From assembly GCA_014804995.1 (NCBI GenBank), contig JAAUYS010000031.1, positions 1 to 41,002 of the forward strand: 41,002 nt of DNA, written 5' to 3'. Both the position numbers and the translations under genes were made by a program. The DNA is from Clostridia bacterium (lineage in GTDB: Bacteria; Bacillota; Clostridia; Christensenellales; Borkfalkiaceae). Each line of letters starts with the position of its first letter. Position 1 is the first letter of the stretch. A model generated the notes under the pieces. The model worked only from the letters and a program-made list of their open reading frames with translations, was not told the origin of the DNA and searched no databases. Below are positions 31,740 through 38,330 of this stretch, one piece after another.

Positions 31740-31868
31740 ATGACACAAGAAGAGTTATTTGACCTTCTCAGTTTTGAGACCGAACTCAAACAGGTTCAGA
31801 TTGTATCGCAAACGGAGCTAAAGAATGATGCAACATTTATTATAGCAGATCTCGGCTATGACGGGTAA
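31740..31868 (+). CDS. Possible small protein, 42 aa
   Basis: A 42-residue acidic frame beginning MTQEELFDLLSFETELKQVQ and ending ADLGYDG. It lies 3 bp before the next gene's ATG at 31872 and follows a 75-bp gap, so it fits the dense small-gene pattern here. No family recognised. Confidence 0.45.
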   Translation: MTQEELFDLLSFETELKQVQIVSQTELKNDATFIIADLGYDG

Positions 31869-31871
31869 ACG

Positions 31872-32072
31872 ATGAGAGTCCCTTTCATCCACTATGCCGG
31901 GAATAATTGGCTTTTTACTCCGTGGGATTGGCAGGGGTGGCTCCCTTCCGACCCGTCAGAGATAGAAAAGATAGATTGGATGGTGAACGATACAGGAATA
32001 GAAGCGCTGCTGTTTGACGGATTGCCATGCCTTGCTCCATGGACTCCCGATCCTAAAAATATAGCACGATAG
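31872..32072 (+). CDS. Small tryptophan-rich hypothetical protein, 66 aa
   Basis: A 66-residue protein, MRVPFIHYAGNNWLFTPWDW then QGWLPSDPSEIEKIDWMVND, with six tryptophans and no membrane helix. The start follows 3 bp after the preceding frame. Many aromatic residues in a short chain suggest a compact binding domain. Unknown family. Confidence 0.55.
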   Translation: MRVPFIHYAGNNWLFTPWDWQGWLPSDPSEIEKIDWMVNDTGIEALLFDGLPCLAPWTPDPKNIAR

Positions 32073-32081
32073 AATCATTAG

Positions 32082-32417
32082 ATGATAAATGTAAATAATG
32101 TGTTGAATATGGAAACAAACAATGAAAGTGCTATGGTTAAAGGAATTGAGATTGCAAAGATCCTGACAAAGCAAGTTGCCGATATGAAAGATTGGCGTGT
32201 ACGTTCAAAACGGCAGAGAGCGATGAGAGAGATCGCAAGAGAATGGGCAAAAAACAAATGCTACTTTGCCGGAACTCCCCGCGACCTGAGAGATAGATAT
32301 GGCGATCTCGTAGAGATTCACGAAACAGCGGCGTGGAATGATGTAAAATTCATCTGGGCATGTTATAAAAGCCCAATATGTAATAACATAAGTTTTAAAG
32401 CAGTAACGTTATCATGA
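32082..32417 (+). CDS. Basic hypothetical protein, 102-111 aa
   Basis: A basic helical protein. ATG 32082 gives 111 residues; ATG 32109 (METNNESAMVKGIEIAKILT) gives 102 and looks the more natural start. The central part, DWRVRSKRQRAMREIAREWA then KNKCYFAGTPRDLRDRYGD, is rich in Arg and could bind nucleic acid. It overlaps the next gene by 4 bp (ATGA). Unknown family. Confidence 0.58.
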   Translation: MINVNNVLNMETNNESAMVKGIEIAKILTKQVADMKDWRVRSKRQRAMREIAREWAKNKCYFAGTPRDLRDRYGDLVEIHETAAWNDVKFIWACYKSPICNNISFKAVTLS

Positions 32418-32641
32418 GCAGATACGATTTGAAGAAGTCAGCCAATCACCCTAATCATTGGGTGGTTGCTGATACAGAGAGCGGAATGATGTGCACATTT
32501 GTACATCAGAGATTCAACGACACTCAGAGCTTCGGATGGTTTGACGAGCCTAAAACGATGAACCCGACTGAATTGGCGCACACTGCAAGAGAGATGGCGG
32601 ATTGGTTAATAAAGGAGCATCCGGAGGTCTTGTTTGATTAA
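32414..32641 (+). CDS. Small hypothetical protein, 75 aa
   Basis: A 75-residue protein (MSRYDLKKSANHPNHWVVAD then TESGMMCTFVHQRFNDTQSF). The sequence suggests a short beta-hairpin region followed by a C-terminal helix (LAHTAREMADWLIKEHPEVL). It starts in the previous stop codon, so translation is coupled. Family unknown. Confidence 0.6.
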   Translation: MSRYDLKKSANHPNHWVVADTESGMMCTFVHQRFNDTQSFGWFDEPKTMNPTELAHTAREMADWLIKEHPEVLFD

Positions 32642-32699
32642 TCCAAGAAGCACAAACAGAGGTAAGCGTACGGTGAACGTGCTATCCATAAAAGAACGA

Positions 32700-32728
32700 C
32701 TTGCCACATCCATCACGGATATGGCAAG
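32700..32728 (+). repeat. Inverted repeat between two small genes
   Basis: CTTGCCACATCC (32700-32711) pairs with GGATATGGCAAG (32717-32728) except for one mismatch, with a 5-nt loop. There is no T run, so it is not a standard terminator. It sits in the 144-bp gap (32642-32785) that otherwise holds nothing I can support. Confidence 0.5.
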
Positions 32729-32785
32729 CCTGATTGTGTGGAATCTTAGAAACTAACTTTATGGAATCTAAAACCTATAAATAAT

Positions 32786-33175
32786 ATGACTACTATGAAG
32801 ATTAGGGAGATTGCGGAGAAACATAATTGGTCTGTCATCCTTTCCAATTCAGAAGGAGATCAGGGCCTGGACTATTTGGACTTCATTTACATAATGAAGG
32901 ATGGTCAGCCAATGGTCTTCTCCGTTGAAATGGGAATGAATGGATTTCAGTTTATGCTGGATGATATGGAACATTCCATTGCTCGATTTAATGTAGAAAC
33001 CATGATTGAAGAAGTGCTTGAATCAGTAACTACTCTTACGCCTGAAATTTATTTCAATATCCGTAAAGAAGTAGAAACAGCACTTCTTCAAGCCTGGGTG
33101 ATATGGATCGAGTTATCATCGGTGATTGAGGGGAAAGAGGATCTTCTCAATCTTCCTTGGCATTACTGGAATTAG
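32786..33175 (+). CDS. Hypothetical protein, 129 aa
   Basis: A 129-residue soluble protein: MTTMKIREIAEKHNWSVILS, then YLDFIYIMKDGQPMVFSVEM and a C-terminal helical part. It ends tail-to-tail with, and overlapping by 29 bp, the minus-strand HTH gene. A GC-rich hairpin with a T run (33206-33234) just downstream may terminate it. Family unknown; it is the last plus-strand gene of the cluster. Confidence 0.6.
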   Translation: MTTMKIREIAEKHNWSVILSNSEGDQGLDYLDFIYIMKDGQPMVFSVEMGMNGFQFMLDDMEHSIARFNVETMIEEVLESVTTLTPEIYFNIRKEVETALLQAWVIWIELSSVIEGKEDLLNLPWHYWN

Positions 33176-33455
33176 AAGATAACCGATTTTGTGAAGACTT
33201 AAGCCGGCGCCCCCGTTTGGGAGTGCCTTTTTCTTTATATGAAATCAGGACAGATCCTTTTATCTCCAATCGGAAACTTCCGGGGAGACGTACTGCTTCA
33301 AGCGGTTTCTCGGGAGATTCAAGGTATCTGTAAAGAGAGGTACGGTTTATCCCCAGATATTCAGCTGCCTCCTTCAGCGAATAGTAGTAGTCGGGATGGA
33401 TGACACGCGCCTGCTTACACATTCTTTGTTTCAAATATTCTTGTGGAGATTTCAT
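33147..33455 (-). CDS. Excisionase-like HTH protein
   Basis: A 102-residue protein with a winged-HTH/excisionase pattern: YYSLKEAAEYLGINRTSLYR then YLESPEKPLEAVRLPGSFRL (about residues 24-63). The C-terminal 35 residues are basic and Ser/Asn-rich. This architecture is shared by Xis-type recombination directionality factors and small regulators. It is the last gene of the minus-strand block that begins at 37024. Confidence 0.75.
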   Translation of the reverse strand: MKSPQEYLKQRMCKQARVIHPDYYYSLKEAAEYLGINRTSLYRYLESPEKPLEAVRLPGSFRLEIKGSVLISYKEKGTPKRGRRLKSSQNRLSSNSSNAKED

Positions 33456-33465
33456 CTTAAAAGCT

Positions 33466-33582
33466 TTAAATTGTCATTATCAGAGCGCGTACGATGTGCT
33501 GCTGATAGTCTTGGTAGATGTCGGGGTTGCAAACTTGTTGCTTGCGGTAAGTGACAGGAGTGGTACCAATTTGATGTTTCAT
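33466..33582 (-). CDS. Possible small protein, 38 aa
   Basis: A 38-residue frame starting MKHQIGTTPVTYRKQQVCNP and ending QQHIVRALIMTI, on the same strand and 10 bp upstream of the HTH gene. Composition is plausible for a folded peptide. Evidence is only spacing and strand. Confidence 0.4.
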   Translation of the reverse strand: MKHQIGTTPVTYRKQQVCNPDIYQDYQQHIVRALIMTI

Positions 33583-33609
33583 ATCACTTAGTTATTATCT
33601 ATATGAATA

Positions 33610-34086
33610 TTAATCTATAATATCAAAAATGCTCATTTGCCGGGGTCTTTGCTTGTAGAGTTTGGGAAGAGCTTCTGTCGCAGCGCGGACATACAGAGGA
33701 TATGGTGGATGCCCGTGATAGAAACTCATCTGCTTTATATGATTCAGTGCATTCAGAAGGCATTTCCTGAGTGTGCGTGCTTTCTTATGATCCCTCCATT
33801 TCGGGGATGGATAACATCCTCCTCCGTGATCTGGCTCATCCAACTCGTAGCCGTAGTAAAAGAAGCCCTTATCGTCCAATGCCACATGAATGATGAAAAA
33901 ATATCGATCACTATGGGCAAACAGAAACGAACAGTCAGGATGAAGGGCCATTCCATCTATATACTGTTGCGGTCTGAATAGACTCTCGCACTTCGGGTAG
34001 TCCTCGATTAGATACAAAGACAAATCACGCGGAACCTGGCACCACGCTTTTTTATTTTTTAGATTTATAGGGGCTGGAGGAATCAT
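33610..34086 (-). CDS. Hypothetical protein with clamp-binding-like C-terminus, 158 aa
   Basis: A 158-residue protein (CQVPRDLSLYLIEDYPKCES, then SFLFAHSDRYFFIIHVALDD). The extreme C-terminus, RQMSIFDIID, resembles the QxxLF/QLSLF motif by which proteins bind the DNA polymerase sliding clamp. The rest looks like an alpha/beta domain rich in His, Tyr and Pro. Gene context is the minus-strand replication and control module, consistent with a DNA-associated role. No family is recognised. Confidence 0.65.
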   Translation of the reverse strand: MIPPAPINLKNKKAWCQVPRDLSLYLIEDYPKCESLFRPQQYIDGMALHPDCSFLFAHSDRYFFIIHVALDDKGFFYYGYELDEPDHGGGCYPSPKWRDHKKARTLRKCLLNALNHIKQMSFYHGHPPYPLYVRAATEALPKLYKQRPRQMSIFDIID

Positions 34087-34111
34087 TGTCTGCTACTATC
34101 TTTAAGGTTAA

Positions 34112-34459
34112 TTATCCATTGTCTATCACCCAAATCAGAAGCTGGTTGAGCGCGTCTATGAGTTCGGGAGCAACTTTGGTATGATTGCAATATTCAGCGC
34201 AGTTGGTATATCCTACACGCCATTGACCGCAATGATATATCATTGAAAGGGTGTCGCCATCAGGATGAAGTTTTATCTCTTTCGGCAAGATACTGAGGAT
34301 GTCGGTGAGGGTGAAGACACGATACTCCTCATAATCCAAAAAAGATTCAGGGGCGCTTTCGTCTGTCGTATCTATAAACGCCCATGCGCTTGCCAACTTT
34401 GGGTCAACGCCCAACTTTTTCAGGTGTTGACTCTCTTCTATTGTCAGTGTTGTTTTCAT
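34112..34459 (-). CDS. Hypothetical acidic protein, 115 aa
   Basis: A 115-residue acidic protein: MKTTLTIEESQHLKKLGVDP, then VFTLTDILSILPKEIKLHPD and SMIYHCGQWRVGYTNCAEYC. The L-T-D-I-L-x-x-L-P-K-E-I pattern is common in small Bacteroidetes prophage and ICE proteins of unknown function. The start overlaps the upstream gene stop by 4 bp. Confidence 0.65.
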   Translation of the reverse strand: MKTTLTIEESQHLKKLGVDPKLASAWAFIDTTDESAPESFLDYEEYRVFTLTDILSILPKEIKLHPDGDTLSMIYHCGQWRVGYTNCAEYCNHTKVAPELIDALNQLLIWVIDNG

Positions 34460-34845
34460 TCTTCAATTGGTGTTATTGCGATTCTTACTTTCTTTGGTTC
34501 GGTCTCCCAAGTGACGGAGGAGAAAGAATCATGAGGAATTACAAAGTCGTAAACTCCATGCTCCCATACCCCAAAGTTCTCATTCCTTATTGGTTTTTCT
34601 TTATAAAGGAATATATCCGAAGAAAAGAAGTCTTCCTCAAATTCTTTATCTCTCGCCACCCAGCCCTCTAAGGTCACTTTTTCGGGTGTGTCTGAGAGAA
34701 ATTCAAGTTCAGAATGATAATAAATTCTCTCATCAATTCCGGAGGTCTTAATATCACGGTATATTGCCGGTTGAATAGTCTCAACTTTAATGATTTCCCC
34801 AGTGCTTTTTACTATCGCTTTCACCTTCCACCTCCTTTTCCACAC
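34456..34845 (-). CDS. Hypothetical protein, up to 129 aa
   Basis: Up to 129 residues starting MWKRRWKVKAIVKSTGEIIK. The protein has strand-rich stretches (IYYHSELEFLSDTPEKVTLE, HGVYDFVIPHDSF) and no membrane helix. The start overlaps the preceding gene by 25 bp. V-K-A-I-V-K-S-T-G-E-I-I-K-V near the N-terminus resembles small beta-barrel phage proteins; function unknown. Confidence 0.62.
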   Translation of the reverse strand: MWKRRWKVKAIVKSTGEIIKVETIQPAIYRDIKTSGIDERIYYHSELEFLSDTPEKVTLEGWVARDKEFEEDFFSSDIFLYKEKPIRNENFGVWEHGVYDFVIPHDSFSSVTWETEPKKVRIAITPIEE

Positions 34846-35075
34846 TTGCAGTCGGGATTATGCACGATTGATGCGCCACCGTAGCCGTACGCATTTCCAT
34901 AAAGGTCTTTTGCCTTATAGAACCGATAGCACACATAAGAATGTCCTTGGAAATACAGGATCTCCATTTGCTGTTCTCCGGGGATATTTGCTCCCTCTCT
35001 GTTGGAATACTTGAAGCTGCACAGCACCCCGACAATCACGAGTGCCAGCAAGATTAATAAGTGTTTTGGTTTCAT
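34821..35075 (-). CDS. Small membrane-anchored protein, 84 aa
   Basis: An 84-residue protein with an N-terminal hydrophobic segment (KPKHLLILLALVIVGVLCSF, residues 2-21), either an uncleaved anchor or a poor lipobox (VLC). The external part, SYVCYRFYKAKDLYGNAYGY followed by GGASIVHNPDCKCGKGGGR, has clustered Cys and Gly. Unknown family. Confidence 0.6.
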   Translation of the reverse strand: MKPKHLLILLALVIVGVLCSFKYSNREGANIPGEQQMEILYFQGHSYVCYRFYKAKDLYGNAYGYGGASIVHNPDCKCGKGGGR

Positions 35076-35128
35076 TTGCGTCTAAGTACGAGGAAAAGAT
35101 TTCTTCTTGCCATAATTAGAAAAATCAG

Positions 35129-35806
35129 TCATGGAATTTCTCTGTAGGAAGGACCGAGGAATTGAACAGTATGAGCTATTTCGTTCAGTCGATCTGCAAC
35201 TCTATCCCCGTAAATGGGGCGTAATTGTTTAAGAGAAAGATTAGTTGAAATAACTGTGTACTTCATCATGGCATACCGAGATTCCAACAAATCGACGATT
35301 GGCGTATATATAGTCCCGTAATGCATCTTCTCTGCTGGTTCACTACCCAAATCATCTATCATCATCATATCATAATGTTGATAGGTATAACCTTGCTCAA
35401 TTACCTCCTTCACGACATCCTTGGACATAATAATTGGAATCTGTTGATTAAACCTCTTGATATGTCCTATCCCATGATTGCAGGTACTAAATAGGTAATT
35501 GATCATCTTACGGAGAGCCATCATCATTGTAGTCTTACCATTCCCATAAGTTCCATGAAAGATGATTGCAAATTTATGTGATGGCTTCGCCAGAATATCA
35601 GCTATTTGGTAAATCTGCTCCTCCAAGTAATCATCGTAGATTAGCTCACGTTGTCTTGTATCAATAATCTCCATATAGCAGGTATAGAGCATATTTGCGA
35701 TATCCTCTGCAGGGAGTCTGATACTAAAACTTGGTGGTACGTATCCCCGGGTGGTGTTCAGGTGAAGGCGTAACACCTCGTCTCCTATCAATTTCGGTCT
35801 TCCCAT
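35129..35806 (-). CDS. DnaC-like replication ATPase
   Basis: A 225-residue AAA+ protein. Walker A GTYGNGKTT is at about residues 88-96, Walker B MMMIDDLG at about 146-153, and an STNLSLKQLRPIYGDRVADR segment with the sensor and Arg-finger region at about 188-207. This is the pattern of DnaC/IstB helicase loaders in phage and ICE replication modules. The first 27 codons overlap the preceding DnaD-like gene by 83 bp, so its true start may be later (Met near residue 39). It probably loads the host DnaB helicase on the element's origin. Confidence 0.83.
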   Translation of the reverse strand: MGRPKLIGDEVLRLHLNTTRGYVPPSFSIRLPAEDIANMLYTCYMEIIDTRQRELIYDDYLEEQIYQIADILAKPSHKFAIIFHGTYGNGKTTMMMALRKMINYLFSTCNHGIGHIKRFNQQIPIIMSKDVVKEVIEQGYTYQHYDMMMIDDLGSEPAEKMHYGTIYTPIVDLLESRYAMMKYTVISTNLSLKQLRPIYGDRVADRLNEIAHTVQFLGPSYREIP

Positions 35807-36539
35807 TTTGGTTGTTGTTTTGATTATTACTATTCTTTTGCCGGCGTGGTTTTACCTCAAAATGCTTTCGAAGCCAGTTCGTGAGATGACCTCGAATCTC
35901 GCCTCGATCGCCTGTGAAATCCTCTTTGAGCTTTCTCTCACTCAAAAATTTTTCCATTCCCTCTCCAATCTCATTCTCAGATTGAGACAGTAAGGTTCTT
36001 AGATTATTTCTGAACTCTCCATCATTTCTTATTTCTTCAAAAATTTTCAAAAAGTCCTCACGCGAAGAAGATGAAGAAGAAGAAATTATTCTTTCTTCTT
36101 TGTTATTTTCTTCTTTATTCTTTATTAACTGTCCTACTTTACGGTCTAACCTTTGGTCTAACCCTTGGTCGGTTTGACCATATTCACTCTCCTCGCTATT
36201 GCCTTTTCCCTTCTGTTTTGTAGGCTGGAAATTATCATAATCTAAAATGGTTATTATGGTATATTTGGGAGTTACTTCCTTCTCAATCATACCTCCTTCT
36301 TCAAGTACCTTTAAGAACTCAGAAGCGGTCGCTCGGCTACAATCCAACTGATTCTTCAGTGTTCTAAGAGTGGTTAAAATTTGACCTCTCCTCAATTCGA
36401 TAAAGGAATTTCCTACATTTACTCTATCATTAGTCCACTTAGCCATAAAGAGAAGTTTAATCCACATCTTCAGACGGCGTGGATCTGACCATATCCAATG
36501 ATCTTCAATTTCTCTGGATAGCTTAATCCAACCGCTCAT
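35724..36539 (-). CDS. DnaD-like replisome organizer
   Basis: A 271-residue protein. The N-terminus (MSGWIKLSREIEDHWIWSDP then RRLKMWIKLLFMAKW) and the winged-helix part (GQILTTLRTLKNQLDCSRAT then ASEFLKVLEEGGMIEKE) match phage-type replication initiators. A low-complexity linker (Lys, Glu, Ser; ISSSSSSSRED) leads to a C-terminal helical domain and an Asn/Gln-rich tail. It sits directly before the DnaC-like loader, the usual initiator-loader pair. This suggests that the element can replicate autonomously. Confidence 0.8.
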   Translation of the reverse strand: MSGWIKLSREIEDHWIWSDPRRLKMWIKLLFMAKWTNDRVNVGNSFIELRRGQILTTLRTLKNQLDCSRATASEFLKVLEEGGMIEKEVTPKYTIITILDYDNFQPTKQKGKGNSEESEYGQTDQGLDQRLDRKVGQLIKNKEENNKEERIISSSSSSSREDFLKIFEEIRNDGEFRNNLRTLLSQSENEIGEGMEKFLSERKLKEDFTGDRGEIRGHLTNWLRKHFEVKPRRQKNSNNQNNNQNGKTEIDRRRGVTPSPEHHPGIRTTKF

Positions 36540-36571
36540 TTATTCATTGAATTTGTTTTGTGTGGAATCTA

Positions 36572-36769
36572 TTATAGATGACTCTGCCAGAATCTAAGTA
36601 TCTCACTTCCAAGGTAGAATTTCTTGGTTGTAGATTTTCTAATACCTAACTGTATGGCACCAGATTCTGTATAACGCCTTAGAGTATTTCTATGAATACC
36701 CAAAATCTCACAGGTCTGCATCACGGTATATCGTGATGATTGTATTACAACGGGTTGCTCTGTAACCAT
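36572..36769 (-). CDS. MerR/excisionase-type HTH protein, 65 aa
   Basis: A 65-residue HTH protein: SRYTVMQTCEILGIHRNTLR then RYTESGAIQLGIRKSTTKKF, the helix-turn-helix plus wing of excisionase/HTH_17 proteins. It is a candidate recombination directionality factor or regulator. It lies 32 bp upstream of the DnaD-like gene and 9 bp after the Cro-like gene. Confidence 0.78.
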   Translation of the reverse strand: MVTEQPVVIQSSRYTVMQTCEILGIHRNTLRRYTESGAIQLGIRKSTTKKFYLGSEILRFWQSHL

Positions 36770-36778
36770 ATCCTTATC

Positions 36779-37024
36779 TTATTTTTTGTTGGGGAACAGC
36801 GTATTGACATCAAGATTCAATGTCTTTGCTATTATCTCCTGAACTAAAGGTTCAGGTTTGAACTTGCCATTGATCCATAGGCGTACAGTAATGGCGGAAC
36901 GTCCCGTCGCTTTAACAAGATCATCCACCATTTTTTTTGCTGGAGAAGGTTCTAAAAGCTTCTCCTGATAGAGTTCATTCAATGTAATTTTCCGTTTAGC
37001 CATTAAAACTTTTATTTTATTCAT
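36779..37024 (-). CDS. Cro/XRE-like regulator, 81 aa
   Basis: An 81-residue protein with an XRE-like fold: MNKIKVLMAKRKITLNELYQ, then LVKATGRSAITVRLWINGKF and PLVQEIIAKTLNLDVNTLF. The segment GRSAITVRLWINGK is the recognition-helix region. It is the first gene of the minus-strand block, divergent from the repressor at 37180. This is the position of Cro in a phage-like switch. Confidence 0.75.
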   Translation of the reverse strand: MNKIKVLMAKRKITLNELYQEKLLEPSPAKKMVDDLVKATGRSAITVRLWINGKFKPEPLVQEIIAKTLNLDVNTLFPNKK

Positions 37025-37031
37025 TAAATAT

Positions 37032-37179
37032 TTTGTTATATCGTAGATAGTGATTAACTTTGCATCTATTTGTTACTCAAAGCAAATCATTATCATTTAC
37101 CATATAATGATTTCAGACACAAAGTTAATCAATAAATCCGAAAAGTAAATCATTATAGCTAAAAAAGTTTATCATTAAA
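37032..37179. promoter_or_regulatory. Divergent promoters and operator repeats of the repressor switch
   Basis: Plus-strand promoter: TTTG (37032-37035), 19 bp, TAACTTTG (37055-37062). The sequence GATTAACTTTG (37052-37062) recurs inverted as CAAAGTTAATC (37120-37130), giving a minus-strand -7 box (37127-37120) for the opposite operon. Between and beyond these are three operator-like copies: AAATCATTAT at 37084-37093, its inverse ATAATGATTT at 37104-37113, and AAATCATTAT again at 37147-37156; a weaker TTTATCATTAAA precedes the repressor start. The layout is that of a CI/Cro-type switch. Confidence 0.72.
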
Positions 37180-37686
37180 ATGCGCCCAAAAGGTCAACTA
37201 TTTGATATGAAGTCCTTTAGACTTGAAAGAAAAATTACACAGCAAGAGGTTGCTGAGGCTGTCAATGTGAATAAGAGCTTCATAAATGCCATCGAACATG
37301 GTAAACGTTCTGCACCGGCAGGGGTGCTGAATGAATTGGCGCGTATATATCAGGTAGAAGATATTTCGCAATACCTATATGATCCTTCTCCTGCTATGGA
37401 GATAACGAATGTTCGGTCTTCCAATATCAATTCACCGGGAGGAGTAGTCGTACCAAGTGAGACACTTAACAAAGTGCCTAAGGAAGATTTGGAAAGGATC
37501 CTGACTAACAATTCTGACTCCAATACACACGGTACGGATACAACCTCTTCTATGACTGATCGCCTCTTTCAACTACTCAAATTAGCTGAAGATCGTTACG
37601 AACGGGAACGTCAGAAAGCTGATGAACTCACAAAGCGAGTAATTGAGCTTGAAAAGGAAAATGCTCGTCTAAGAGTAAACCAATAA
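37180..37686 (+). CDS. CI-like XRE repressor with C-terminal coiled coil
   Basis: A 168-residue protein. An N-terminal XRE HTH (residues 8-63, FRLERKITQQEVAEAVNVNK then SFINAIEHGKRSAPAGVLNE) is followed by a linker and a C-terminal coiled coil (about 128-168, YERERQKADELTKRVIELEK) that would mediate dimerisation. There is no LexA-like protease domain, so induction must use another route. It is divergent from the replication operon, with operators between them. The tRNA-like attachment site follows 80 bp downstream. Confidence 0.83.
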   Translation: MRPKGQLFDMKSFRLERKITQQEVAEAVNVNKSFINAIEHGKRSAPAGVLNELARIYQVEDISQYLYDPSPAMEITNVRSSNINSPGGVVVPSETLNKVPKEDLERILTNNSDSNTHGTDTTSSMTDRLFQLLKLAEDRYERERQKADELTKRVIELEKENARLRVNQ

Positions 37687-37767
37687 GAAACTATGCGCAT
37701 TTCTATGCACAGTATTAATGAGAGTCTTATAAGATAGTAATTTTCAACGGCTTTTGAGTGATTGTCT

Positions 37768-37814
37768 CCAGACTCATAATCAGGGAGTCCTTGGTTCAAG
37801 CCCAAGTGGGACCA
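37768..37814 (+). other. 3' half of a CAU-anticodon tRNA, candidate attachment site
   Basis: Seen: an anticodon loop CTCATAA (37773-37779), an anticodon 3' strand TCAGG, a variable loop, a perfect T arm (CTTGG-TTCAAGC-CCAAG, 37790-37806), an acceptor 3' strand TGGGACC (37807-37813) and discriminator A. No matching 5' acceptor strand (GGTCCCA) lies upstream, and the anticodon 5' strand CCAGA has one mismatch with TCAGG. The tRNA is therefore cut near the anticodon stem. Elements that integrate in tRNA 3' ends leave this at one junction; the repaired, full tRNA should lie at the other junction outside the window. Confidence 0.62.
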
Positions 37815-37828
37815 CAACTTAAAAATCA

Positions 37829-37866
37829 AGCAGTTACGAACTCAATCGTAGCTGCTTTTTCTTTTA
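37829..37866 (+). terminator. Terminator after the tRNA fragment
   Basis: AGCAGTTACG (37829-37838) pairs with CGTAGCTGCT (37847-37856), 10 bp with one G-T pair, followed by TTTTTCTTTT. It is 15 bp after the tRNA fragment, as expected for the native tRNA terminator. Confidence 0.8.
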
Positions 37867-37868
37867 TC

Positions 37869-37952
37869 TTGAACACAAATCTGAACACAACTCAGCGCCA
37901 ACTCCATTTTGCTATGCCTTACTATGTCTTGTGTTCATCGTATTGTGTTCAA
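37869..37952. repeat. Inverted TTGAACACAA repeats, possible integrase arm sites
   Basis: Two forward copies, TTGAACACAA (37869-37878) and TGAACACAA (37882-37890), face two inverted copies, TTGTGTTCA (37929-37937) and TTGTGTTCAA (37943-37952). Short repeats in this arrangement next to a tRNA-based site resemble the arm-type sites of tyrosine integrases. The integrase itself is not visible. Confidence 0.5.
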
Positions 37953-38060
37953 ATGATAACTTAACGCAATCTCCACTTTCAATCCAATTCCACGACCAGT
38001 TGCCTCTAATGTTGTGTATCTTGCCGACAGTCCCGATGTCAGGAACGCGGCCACATCTTG

Positions 38061-38195
38061 GAGGTATTTGCACGCCCATTCCTTGACAACCGACAGTTCG
38101 ACAAAGGCAGCAAGGAGTTGGATCGCCTGACCTCCAATTTCCCTTCTGTCCTGGAGGAAGTAAACCGGACGCAGAGCAGAGGATTCAGACTGTAA
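38061..38195 (+). pseudogene. C-terminal fragment of an unknown protein
   Basis: One frame reads EVFARPFLDNRQFDKGSKEL then DRLTSNFPSVLEEVNRTQSR and GFRL before a stop at 38193-38195. It has protein-like composition but no start; the upstream part of the frame is Cys-rich and unlike a protein, suggesting truncation or a frameshift near 38060. The source gene is not recognised. The remaining parts of 37953-38250 show no supportable gene. Confidence 0.4.
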
Positions 38196-38249
38196 GCGGT
38201 GCGCGAGCCTCGAAGCTGGACAGTATTTTAAACGAGTTGAAATTAAGGT

Positions 38250-38300
38250 CGGAAAAAGAGAAGTCCATAACTTGCTGAGATTCTCAGCAAAGTTATGGAC
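38250..38300 (-). terminator. Terminator of the minus-strand two-gene cassette
   Basis: GTCCATAACTTGCTGAG (38263-38279) pairs with CTCAGCAAAGTTATGGAC (38283-38300), one bulged base, with a 3-nt loop. On the minus strand the hairpin is followed by TTCTCTTTTTCC, so it ends transcription coming from 39243. Confidence 0.75.
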
Positions 38301-38330
38301 CTTATGACAGTTACGAAAAGACGCGATAAA

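Noticed and set aside
33206-33234. GC-rich hairpin with T run as a certain terminator
   Set aside because: It fits a terminator for the gene ending at 33175, but it also encodes the basic C-terminal part of the minus-strand HTH protein, so I did not list it as a separate feature.
37611-37829. Minus-strand open frame containing GLNQGLPDYESG
   Set aside because: This is the familiar false protein obtained by translating the antisense strand of a tRNA; it overlaps the tRNA fragment and the repressor gene end.
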